Shown here: positions 16,463 through 23,202 of the stretch, piece after piece
How the letters are laid out: each line of letters opens with the position of its first letter
Numbering within the stretch: position 1 is the first letter of the stretch
NCBI GenBank assembly: GCA_007132465.1
Contig: SLOP01000026.1
Coordinates: 1-57,416, forward strand
Direction of reading: 5' to 3'
Source of the DNA: Candidatus Izemoplasma sp.
Lineage (GTDB): Bacteria > Bacillota_I > Bacilli_A > Izemoplasmatales > Izemoplasmataceae
DNA: 57,416 nucleotides
Made by a program: the position numbers and the translations under genes
Notes under the pieces: model-generated
Told to the model about the DNA's origin: nothing
Database searches by the model: none
The model's input: the letters and a program-made list of their open reading frames with translations, nothing else

Positions 16463-16572
16463 GGCGCGTCCTCCTTGACTCAAGGTCTTATTTAGCCCCC
16501 TGAGTTGGCTGCACATCAGCAATGCCGTGTCACATGTTCCCTGGCTTCTTGCGGTGATTCAGCCGTTTTGCC
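16463..16572 (-). promoter_or_regulatory. Structured 5' leader of purA (unidentified)
   Basis: Transcript predicted from the promoter at 16579-16607. Possible pairings: TTGAG.TGGC near the 5' end with GCCA.CTCAG ~75 nt later (one internal mismatch), enclosing GGCT/AGCC and ACAT/ATGT arms. A last hairpin CCTT-GAGTC-AAGG takes in the AAGG of the AAGGAGG ribosome binding site. I do not recognise a known riboswitch family. The first bases of the outer arm lie at or just before the estimated transcription start, so that pairing is tentative. Confidence 0.4.
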
Positions 16573-16578
16573 ACCTCA

Positions 16579-16607
16579 AGTGTATCAGAGACATGGGGCG
16601 GTGTCAA
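16579..16607 (-). promoter_or_regulatory. purA promoter
   Basis: Minus-strand TTGACA (16607-16602), 17-bp spacer, TACACT (16584-16579). Near-consensus. Confidence 0.85.
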
Positions 16608-16621
16608 CGCGAACCGGGCGT

Positions 16622-16646
16622 GAAAAAAGCGCGACAACGTCGCGCT
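16622..16646 (-). terminator. mfd terminator
   Basis: AGCGCGAC and GTCGCGCT pair over a 3-nt loop and are followed by TTTTTT on the minus strand; the stem begins at the mfd stop codon. Confidence 0.88.
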
Positions 16647-19600
16647 AAATGGCTTCAAGCACCTCGACCGATGCTTCAAGCACATGTCGGTCAAGTTTAT
16701 GCTTCTCAAAGATGACCCGAAGGCGGTCGCGCTTATACTGTAACCCGATGTGGGGGCTGATGGCGTTGATTTGCGAAAACAGCCTTTCGCCGTTGATGCG
16801 CGATGAGGCTTGAGGCGTCAAAACCCACTCGAACGTGTTCGCTTTGTCAAAGACGCGTTCAACGCCTTTATTAATCGCCAGGTTTTCATACAGCTTTTCG
16901 ACCATGTAGAGGAAAAGGCCGGACGGACAGGGTCCAAAGCGGTCTTCTAGTTCCTCTTTGAGTAAGATGAGGGTGGTGCTGGAGTCCAAATCGACAATGC
17001 GGCGATGCAACGCTAACCGCAAATCGTCGTCGGGGATGTAGGCGGGGTCGATGGTTTTATCGACGTCGACCTTGATTGATTGTTTGGCCTTCTCTCGGGC
17101 CGAGCGATCGTCGACCTCTCCGGTTTTCCGGTGCTCAATCTCTTCTTTAAGCATCTCCATGAACAGGTCGATGCCGACGCTGTCGATAAAGCCTGATTGT
17201 TCTGTCCCAAGCAAATCACCGGCGCCGCGAATCGCCAAATCACGCATCGCAATCTTGTAGCCAGATCCGAGTTCGGTGAACTCCTTAATAACTTCTAACC
17301 GCTTGGCGGCTTCCTCGGATAGACGTTTGTTTTGTTCGTACATGAGATAGCTGTAGGCGATGCGATCGCTGCGGCCGACACGGCCGCGAATCTGATAGAG
17401 TTGCGACAAGCCGAGTTTGTCGGCGTCGTGAACCACCAAGGTGTTGGCGTTGGGAATGTCGATGCCGGTTTCGATGATGGTGGTGGACACAAGCACGTCA
17501 AAGCGCTGGTCGAGGAAGTCTTCCATGACGCTTTCGAGTTTCATTCGGCTCATTTTCCCGTGGGCATAGACAATGCGTGCATCGGGAATCAGTCGTTCGA
17601 GGTGGCGTCGGATGGTGTGGATGGTCTCAACGCGGTTGTAGAGGTAAAACACTTGCCCCCCGCGAGCGAGTTCACGTTCGATGGCGTCTTTGATGACGTT
17701 TTCGTTACGGCGCATGACATACGTTTGCACAGGATGGCGGTTTTTTGGTGGCGTTTCAAGCAAACTCATCTGTTTGACACCGGTGATCGCCATCTGCAAG
17801 GTTCGTGGGATTGGGGTGGCGCTCAAACTCAAAACGTCGACTTGTTTTCGAAACGCTTTAATCTTCTCTTTGTGTTCAACCCCGAAACGCTGTTCTTCGT
17901 CGATAATCAATAATCCAAGGTCCTTGAACACGATGTCTTTTGAGAGCAAACGATGGGTGCCTAACACCACATCGATTTTGCCTTCCTTGAGGTGCGTTAA
18001 CACCTGTTTTTGTTCAGCAGGGGTGACAAAGCGGTTTAACAAGGCCGTGGTGATGCCGTGTTTTTCCAAGCGGTTTCGAAACGTGTGATAGTGTTGTCGT
18101 GAGAGCACCGTCGTCGGGGCGAGGTAGGCGGTCTGTTTGTTGTCGAGGGCCGCCTTGAAGGCTGCGCGGAGCGCGACTTCGGTTTTGCCGTAACCGACAT
18201 CACCGCAGATAAGTCGGTCCATCGGCCGCGGCGCTTCCATGTCGCGTTTAACATCGGCAATCGCTTTGCGTTGGTCCTCGGTCTCTTCAAAATGAAAATC
18301 GGCCTCAAACTGATCGACGAGGTCGTTGTCGGCGCTGAACGCAAAGCCTTCGATGCGCTCCCGCTCGGCGTACAAGGTGATTAAGTAATCAGCAATGTCT
18401 TTAACTTTTTTGCGGACGCGGGCTTTCGTCTTCGCCCAATCGGCGCTGCCGAGGCGGTTAAGTTTAGGTCGGATGCCTTCGTGGGCCACGTACTTTTGAA
18501 TCATGTGAATGTTTTCCACGGGGATGTACAAGGTATCATCGCCGCGGTATTGAATGACGATGTAGTCGTTGGTGCGTTCGCTGATCGTCATGGTGCGAAT
18601 TTCAATGAACCGGCCAATGCCGTGGTCGTAATGAACCAACAGGTCGCCTTTGATGAGTTGTTTGACATGGGTGACTTTTTTGCTTTCTTTAAAGACGCTT
18701 CGGTAACGGGGACGCGGTCTTTTCTCGACGTCACCGTAGATGGCCTCGTCGTTTAACACGACCACATTCGCATCGAACCACTCAAAGGTCAGCGGCATGT
18801 CACAATGCATGATGTTGATGCGCTTGGCGCGTAACGCGTCATCCTCGCCAAGCCTGACGATGGGAAGCGCCTCCTCAACCCGTTCAACAAAAGCTTCCAG
18901 ACGGCGTTTGTCTTTTAGCGCCACGAGCACCGTCGTGTGGCCGTCGTACTTTTTCAAGTCATGCATCAGTTGATGGAAGTTGCCGTCGTGCATCGGTGTG
19001 TGCGTGCCTCGTAGCACCAAGGCGTCTTGGTGAGGTGTCGCGCCCTCAAGCCCGGTTATTTTTACCGTTTGGGCTCGGTAGATGCGGTTGAAATCACGCA
19101 AAAAGTCAAACCCGAGTTTCGCATAGTCATCGCTGGCAACCAGCCAATCGCCGAGGTCACCGGCGATGTGGTCGATGGCGTTTTGAATCTTCGGTTCGTT
19201 AACCAACACGACCAGCGGCTCGTCGTAATAATCGCTGATGGTTTCAAGCGGTTCCTCCAGGAACGTGGCGTAGCGCGACAAGGCGTCTTGGTTTTCGTAT
19301 GATTGGAGCTGTTCAAGTTCGTTATCGACGCGCTGGCGGGCGTCTTCGCTCAGGCGGGCTTCCGCAACGGCGGTCTGCACACGATTGGCGATGGCGTTGA
19401 GCTCGTCTTGGTCATAGAAAAACTCCGTCCTCGGGCGCAGCGTGAAGGACGTCACCCTCGCCGTTGAGCGTTGGGTGTTCACATCGAATCGACGGATGCT
19501 TTCAATGTCAGTGTCGAAAAACTCGATGCGAATTGGTTGTTCAGCGTCGGCGGGAAACAGATCGAGCACGCTTCCGCGACGTGCAAAATCGCCGCTTTTT

Positions 19601-20097
19601 TCCACCGTCGGGCTCGCTTCATACCCGTATTGCACAAGCCGTTCAATCAAGGTTTCCATGTCCACCGCCTCGCCACGGTGATAGGTTTTTCTGGCGGCGA
19701 TGTGTCGTGATTGTGGGATGATGGCGCGCACGTATCCGGCAGGATGGGTGACGGTGAGGGTGGTGCGTTGGTTGATGATGGCGTCGATGGTGTAGGCCCG
19801 TTCGAACTTCAAGTCCTCACTCATGGCCAACATGTCGGTGGTCACAAACTCATCTTGCGGGAAAAAGGTCACGCTCTCATCAAGCCGAGAAAGCGCCCCG
19901 GCAAGTTTCTGGGCGTGATACACATTATGGTGGACAACGATGATCGGTCGCTTCGTCAGCGCCTGTAAGGCTAACACCACCGCGGCGTCAAGGCCTTCGA
20001 ATGCCTCGGTGATTTCAACCGTTGTCCGCTGGTCCAAGGCGTTTTTCAGCGTCGTCATAAAGGGTGTGTCTAGCAGGTGCTTTATCAGCGAATTCAT
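16645..20097 (-). CDS. mfd: Transcription-repair coupling factor
   Basis: ATP-driven translocase that removes RNA polymerase stalled at lesions and recruits UvrA. 1150 residues, full length. Domains in order: UvrB-like N-terminal region (FFPQDEFVTTDMLAMSEDLKFER), RNA polymerase-interaction domain near 490-560 (GDLLVHYDHGIGRF, RGDDTLYIPVENIH), helicase motifs GDVGYGKTE (Walker A) and IDEEQRFGV, then RGRVGRSDR and the C-terminal autoinhibitory domain. It has a promoter and a leader hairpin of its own. Confidence 0.97.
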   Translation of the reverse strand: MNSLIKHLLDTPFMTTLKNALDQRTTVEITEAFEGLDAAVVLALQALTKRPIIVVHHNVYHAQKLAGALSRLDESVTFFPQDEFVTTDMLAMSEDLKFERAYTIDAIINQRTTLTVTHPAGYVRAIIPQSRHIAARKTYHRGEAVDMETLIERLVQYGYEASPTVEKSGDFARRGSVLDLFPADAEQPIRIEFFDTDIESIRRFDVNTQRSTARVTSFTLRPRTEFFYDQDELNAIANRVQTAVAEARLSEDARQRVDNELEQLQSYENQDALSRYATFLEEPLETISDYYDEPLVVLVNEPKIQNAIDHIAGDLGDWLVASDDYAKLGFDFLRDFNRIYRAQTVKITGLEGATPHQDALVLRGTHTPMHDGNFHQLMHDLKKYDGHTTVLVALKDKRRLEAFVERVEEALPIVRLGEDDALRAKRINIMHCDMPLTFEWFDANVVVLNDEAIYGDVEKRPRPRYRSVFKESKKVTHVKQLIKGDLLVHYDHGIGRFIEIRTMTISERTNDYIVIQYRGDDTLYIPVENIHMIQKYVAHEGIRPKLNRLGSADWAKTKARVRKKVKDIADYLITLYAERERIEGFAFSADNDLVDQFEADFHFEETEDQRKAIADVKRDMEAPRPMDRLICGDVGYGKTEVALRAAFKAALDNKQTAYLAPTTVLSRQHYHTFRNRLEKHGITTALLNRFVTPAEQKQVLTHLKEGKIDVVLGTHRLLSKDIVFKDLGLLIIDEEQRFGVEHKEKIKAFRKQVDVLSLSATPIPRTLQMAITGVKQMSLLETPPKNRHPVQTYVMRRNENVIKDAIERELARGGQVFYLYNRVETIHTIRRHLERLIPDARIVYAHGKMSRMKLESVMEDFLDQRFDVLVSTTIIETGIDIPNANTLVVHDADKLGLSQLYQIRGRVGRSDRIAYSYLMYEQNKRLSEEAAKRLEVIKEFTELGSGYKIAMRDLAIRGAGDLLGTEQSGFIDSVGIDLFMEMLKEEIEHRKTGEVDDRSAREKAKQSIKVDVDKTIDPAYIPDDDLRLALHRRIVDLDSSTTLILLKEELEDRFGPCPSGLFLYMVEKLYENLAINKGVERVFDKANTFEWVLTPQASSRINGERLFSQINAISPHIGLQYKRDRLRVIFEKHKLDRHVLEASVEVLEAI

Positions 20098-20117
20098 GCC
20101 TCACCTCACGGCGTTTG

Positions 20118-20148
20118 GGCGAACCGCCACCGTGAAGGGGGGTTCGCC
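20118..20148 (-). promoter_or_regulatory. Hairpin in mfd 5' leader
   Basis: GGCGAACC and GGTTCGCC form an 8-bp perfect stem with a 15-nt loop between the mfd promoter and start codon. On the minus strand the stem is followed by CAAACG, not a U-tract, so it is not a terminator in that direction. Role unknown; on the plus strand TGATTTTATT follows it. Confidence 0.5.
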
Positions 20149-20163
20149 TGATTTTATTAATCT

Positions 20164-20193
20164 ATTGTACCACAGGGGTTTATCAAAAAGCAA
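20164..20193 (-). promoter_or_regulatory. mfd promoter
   Basis: TACAAT (20169-20164) on the minus strand with TTGCTT 18 bp upstream. The -35 box overlaps the pth terminator stem. Confidence 0.5.
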
Positions 20194-20215
20194 AAACCCT
20201 TCGAAAAGGGTTTTT
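20190..20215 (-). terminator. pth terminator
   Basis: AAAACCCTT-TTCG-AAGGGTTTT with flanking T residues on the minus strand, directly after the pth stop. This ends the rpmH-rnpA-yidC-jag-pth group. Confidence 0.9.
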
Positions 20216-20777
20216 ACTCGTTTGGTGATGCGTTATAGACGTTCATTAATTGGACAAACGCCTCCCCCTCAATAAACGCTTCCATCAGATCAACGGTGGC
20301 GCTAACGGCCTCCTTGACGTGGGGTACTTCGCGTTTGTGAAACCGCGTCAGCACCTGATGCTTGGTGTCGATGTCGGGGTGTTTGCCAATGCCGATGCGG
20401 ACGCGCTTGATATCCTCGACGGAAAGCGAACTCAACACCGATCGCATGCCCTTGTGTCCTCCGTCGCTTCCTTGGTAGCGAAGCCTCAGTTTCGCCAGCG
20501 GCAGGTCGATGTCGTCATAGATGACTAACACATCCTCACGATCGATGCCGTAATAATCGGTGGCCGCGCGGACGGCGATGCCTGAAAGGTTCATGTAGAT
20601 TTGGGGTTTGATAAGCAGCGCGTCGGTGGTTTTCACGACGTCCGCTTGTAATTTTTTGTTGAAGGTGAACGTAAGGCCGTGTTTTGTGGCGTAGGCGTCA
20701 AGACAAATAAACCCGACGTTGTGCTTGGTCTCACGGTATTTACGCCCGGGGTTCCCGAGCCCGACGATGAGTTTCAT
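20214..20777 (-). CDS. pth: Peptidyl-tRNA hydrolase
   Basis: Releases tRNA from prematurely dissociated peptidyl-tRNA. 187 residues. VGLGNPGRKYRETKHNVGF supplies Asn9 and catalytic His19; VIYDDIDLPLAKLRLR and GSDGGHKGMRSVL are the other family signatures, with the Asp in DDIDLP. Starts one base after the jag stop, with little ribosome binding site, suggesting translational coupling. Position between jag and mfd combines the usual pth-mfd pair with the rnpA-yidC-jag group. Confidence 0.96.
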   Translation of the reverse strand: MKLIVGLGNPGRKYRETKHNVGFICLDAYATKHGLTFTFNKKLQADVVKTTDALLIKPQIYMNLSGIAVRAATDYYGIDREDVLVIYDDIDLPLAKLRLRYQGSDGGHKGMRSVLSSLSVEDIKRVRIGIGKHPDIDTKHQVLTRFHKREVPHVKEAVSATVDLMEAFIEGEAFVQLMNVYNASPNE

Positions 20778-20778
20778 G

Positions 20779-21399
20779 TCAGCTGCTTTTCGGTTTGATG
20801 ACCAAGTAGCGGTTGGGTTTTTCGCCTTCCGATAGCGTCACAACATCACGCCATTCCGAAAGTTTCGTGTGAATGATGCGGCGCTCGTAAGCGTTCATCG
20901 GGTCAAGCTTCACAGGCACTTTCGTGCGGGCGACCTCCTTGGCCGTTTTGGTGGCGAGAATCTCGAGTTGTTTCTTCCGGTTCGCTTTGTATCCGCCGAT
21001 GTCGACAAGCACCATCTGATGCCCTTCGGTAAACACGTTGACGAGGTTGCGGATATAGTATTGAATCGCTTCGAGCGTTTTTCCCGCTTTACCGATCATC
21101 ACCGGGTTCTCATCGGTATCAATCCGGTATTCGATGTCGTTGTTGTCGTTGACGTTGACCGATACTTCCGCCTCGATATCGAGGTTCTTAAAGAAGGTTT
21201 CCAAGGTGGTTCGGCCGATGTCAACCGGGTCAGCGTCGACGTAGCCGGTCACTTCATAGGTCTTTTTAATGCCCAGCAAGCCTTTTTTGGTTTCCACCTC
21301 AAAGCGCATGTAGTCTGGTGCAATGCGTAGCGTTTTGGCGATTTCACGCTTTGCCTCTTCAGCGCTTTTAGCTTCGATGGTCAAGGTTTTCATTGTCAT
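20779..21399 (-). CDS. jag: Jag/KhpB RNA-binding protein
   Basis: RNA-binding protein associated with YidC in gene order and with cell elongation in Gram-positives. 206 residues: N-terminal Jag_N domain (EAKSAEEAKREIAKTLRI, KGLLGIKKTYEV), a KH domain with the GxxG-type loop as NPVMIGKAGKTLEAIQYY, and a C-terminal R3H domain (PMNAYERRIIHTKLSE). Start is ambiguous between ATG 21399 and ATG 21393; both follow AGGA. Lies 6 bp after yidC. Confidence 0.93.
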   Translation of the reverse strand: MTMKTLTIEAKSAEEAKREIAKTLRIAPDYMRFEVETKKGLLGIKKTYEVTGYVDADPVDIGRTTLETFFKNLDIEAEVSVNVNDNNDIEYRIDTDENPVMIGKAGKTLEAIQYYIRNLVNVFTEGHQMVLVDIGGYKANRKKQLEILATKTAKEVARTKVPVKLDPMNAYERRIIHTKLSEWRDVVTLSEGEKPNRYLVIKPKSS

Positions 21400-21405
21400 C
21401 ACATC

Positions 21406-22272
21406 CTATGTGAGATTCTTGCGCGCTTTGACGCGCTCAATCATTTTTTTACGGGACAGGTACGTTTGCAGGAACTGCAGCATGTTCCCAATAAGCCAGT
21501 AGAATGCGATGCCGAGGTTGGTGTAGGCAATCGCCACGAGCATAATTACCATGAAATAGGAGACGTACTTCATCGTTTTTTCTTGTTGGAGTTGTTGGGG
21601 ACTTCGATACCTTTTGTTTTGTAAGATGGCGGGTTTGGCCATGGCGTAGCGTTGATAGAAGAACATCGTCGCACCCACCAAAAGCGCCATCAGGACAAAG
21701 GGCCAACTTTCCAGCGCAAACCCGGCAGGTTCTGCCTGGAAATCAAACCACAAAAACGTGTAGTTTAAGTTCGCATAATCCTCGGTGATGGGAATGCGAC
21801 GGACCGTTTGGTACATGGCGATGAAGATCGGCATTTGTAAGAGCGGCAAGAGACACCCGAGCGGATTGATGCCGTACTCCTTGTAAACTTGCATCATTTC
21901 TTGTTGCATCGCCCGTTGGCTTGCTTGGTCGGTTTTGCCGCGGTATTTTTCTTTCAGTTTATCCATGTCCGGTTGCGCGAGGCTCATGTTGGTGGTGAGG
22001 TTGTTGGTTTTCGCATAAATCGGCCAGCCGGCAACGCGGATCAATAGCGTGATGGCAATCAAGCCGACGATGAAATGGCCGCCTGCTAGTTCACTCGTCC
22101 ACCCAACCATCATGGCGAAAAAGCCGACAATGGCTTGGAACCATCCAATGCCTCGGTCGGTGCCAATCGGTTCGTCAAAAATCGGCGTTTGATCGCCGCC
22201 ACCACATGCCGTGAGCGTTAAAACAACCCCAAGCATGAGCACGAGCAATCCAATCTTGTACCTTGTTTTCAT
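21406..22272 (-). CDS. yidC: Membrane protein insertase YidC/Oxa1, lipoprotein form
   Basis: Inserts and folds membrane proteins, alone or with SecYEG. 288 residues. The N-terminal signal ends in LTLTAC with the lipidated Cys at 23, as in Gram-positive SpoIIIJ/YidC. Hydrophobic segments follow, with the cytoplasmic hairpin DKLKEKYRGKTDQAS, the MQQEMMQVYKEYGINPLGC segment and PLLQMPIFIAMYQTVR typical of the family. The C-terminus is short and basic. The ATG at 22272 follows GAGGTGG. Confidence 0.96.
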   Translation of the reverse strand: MKTRYKIGLLVLMLGVVLTLTACGGGDQTPIFDEPIGTDRGIGWFQAIVGFFAMMVGWTSELAGGHFIVGLIAITLLIRVAGWPIYAKTNNLTTNMSLAQPDMDKLKEKYRGKTDQASQRAMQQEMMQVYKEYGINPLGCLLPLLQMPIFIAMYQTVRRIPITEDYANLNYTFLWFDFQAEPAGFALESWPFVLMALLVGATMFFYQRYAMAKPAILQNKRYRSPQQLQQEKTMKYVSYFMVIMLVAIAYTNLGIAFYWLIGNMLQFLQTYLSRKKMIERVKARKNLT

Positions 22273-22283
22273 GGGTTCCACCT

Positions 22284-22613
22284 CTAGATTAGTTTGGATT
22301 TTTTAAGCGCGCTTTCAAGCGCGTCTTTGAGTTCATCAAACGTGAGATGTTGTGCCCCTTGGCTGAGGACGATGAAAAAATCGTCGGGGCGACGGATGGT
22401 TTGTCCGGCGACAATCATGCGCACGCGGCGTTTAAGCTTATTTCGCGTCACGGCGTTGCCAAGCTTTTTCGACACACCCATGGCGAAGCGAAAATGCTTG
22501 TTGTCAGCGTTTGACTTCCAAAACAATCGCACGTGTCGATTCCGTGTCGACGCACCGGTTTTCAACACCGATTCGATCTCCGTCGTCCGCTTGATGCGAT
22601 ACGGCTTTTTCAT
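22284..22613 (-). CDS. rnpA: Ribonuclease P protein component
   Basis: Protein subunit of RNase P, which matures tRNA 5' ends. 109 residues, basic. Seen: RIKRTTEIESVLKTG, RFAMGVSKKLGNAVTRNKLKRRVR (the RNR signature is NKLKRRVR), and DFFIVLSQGAQ. The ATG at 22613 follows GAGGGAGGG at adequate spacing. It lies between rpmH and yidC as in most bacteria. Confidence 0.96.
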   Translation of the reverse strand: MKKPYRIKRTTEIESVLKTGASTRNRHVRLFWKSNADNKHFRFAMGVSKKLGNAVTRNKLKRRVRMIVAGQTIRRPDDFFIVLSQGAQHLTFDELKDALESALKKSKLI

Positions 22614-22640
22614 CGCGCCACCCTCCCTCACGTTCAAAAT

Positions 22641-22678
22641 AAAACACCTGAAAAGAAATCATCTTATTCAGGTGTTTA
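22641..22678 (-). terminator. Hairpin between rpmH and rnpA (attenuator-like)
   Basis: On the minus strand AAACACCTGAA and TTCAGGTGTTT pair with a 15-nt loop, then TATTTTG follows. It looks like a leaky terminator that would set rpmH expression above rnpA-yidC. Confidence 0.7.
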
Positions 22679-22700
22679 CAGGTTATTCAAGATGATGCGA

Positions 22701-22835
22701 TTACGCGGTCAAACGCTTGCGGCCTTTTTGTCGACGGCGAGCGAGAATACGCCGCCCTTCAGGGCTCAGCATGCGCTGACGGAAGCCGTGTTTTTTCGCT
22801 TTTTTACGTGTGTTCGGTTGAAAGGTTCGTTTCAC
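22701..22835 (-). CDS. rpmH: 50S ribosomal protein L34
   Basis: A 44-residue, highly basic protein: it begins [19 protein letters not shown] and continues [18 protein letters not shown] before KRLTA, which is L34 throughout. The GTG start at 22835 is 7 nt after GGAGGT. First gene of the minus-strand group leaving the origin, under a perfect consensus promoter. Confidence 0.97.
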   Translation of the reverse strand: MKRTFQPNTRKKAKKHGFRQRMLSPEGRRILARRRQKGRKRLTA

Positions 22836-22843
22836 GTGGGACA
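22828..22843. other. parS-like imperfect site over the rpmH start
   Basis: CGTTTCACGTGGGACA differs by one base in each half from forms found in known Gram-positive parS sites (TGTTTCAC and GTGGAACA). It spans the rpmH start codon, so part of the match is forced by coding sequence. Confidence 0.35.
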
Positions 22844-22878
22844 CCTCCATCGTTCAGGTCTAAGAACCATGCTTAACA

Positions 22879-22907
22879 ATTATATATAATAAAGGCTGAA
22901 CTGTCAA
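22879..22907 (-). promoter_or_regulatory. rpmH promoter
   Basis: Minus-strand TTGACA (22907-22902), 17-bp spacer, TATAAT (22884-22879): exact sigma-70/sigma-A consensus. Confidence 0.93.
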
Positions 22908-23008
22908 CCACGGCGGTCAATTTTCGCACATTGTAATAATTCTAAAGTACTTTTCCACATTCCTTGATGGCGTCGCTTTGTGATGTCGACATTGTGCACT
23001 GTGGAAAA

Positions 23009-23046
23009 GGGGAAATGTCGAGACGCGGGTGCTGGGGAAATGTCGA
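23009..23046. repeat. 13-bp direct repeat in oriC
   Basis: GGGGAAATGTCGA occurs at 23009-23021 and 23034-23046, starts 25 bp apart. Its AATGTCG part is also complementary to CGACATT at 22988-22994, upstream of the DnaA box at 23000. Confidence 0.7.
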
Positions 23047-23150
23047 AACAGGAGAATTGACCGCCATGGCGTTGTTTAGCGCTTAGGTTTTCCCCAAAAC
23101 ACATTGTGATTAGCCAAAGTTTTCCACATTTTGTGTCGACAAGTATTTGT

Positions 23151-23178
23151 TTGTTTTCGCTTTTTTCTATGCTACACT
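23151..23178 (+). promoter_or_regulatory. dnaA promoter
   Basis: TTGTTT (23151-23156), 16-bp spacer, TACACT (23173-23178). A DnaA box ends 22 bp upstream of the -35, consistent with autoregulation. Confidence 0.6.
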
Positions 23179-23202
23179 AACAATGAAAAACGGGGTGGTT
23201 TC

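Larger units (their letters stand above)
22908..23202. other. Chromosomal replication origin region (oriC)
   Basis: The ~295-bp gap between divergent rpmH and dnaA. DnaA-box-like sequences: TTTTCCACA at 22951-22959 and 23120-23128 (plus), and its complement TGTGGAAAA at 23000-23008 (minus). A weaker TTTCGCACA is at about 22922-22930. A T-rich stretch before dnaA could serve for unwinding. Gene orientations switch here: most genes to the left are minus and most to the right are plus. A further TTTCCACA at 24633-24640 lies between dnaA and dnaN, hinting at a bipartite origin. Confidence 0.85.

Noticed and set aside
22904-23104. 66-residue minus-strand frame within oriC
   Set aside because: Lies over DnaA boxes and repeats; no ribosome binding site.
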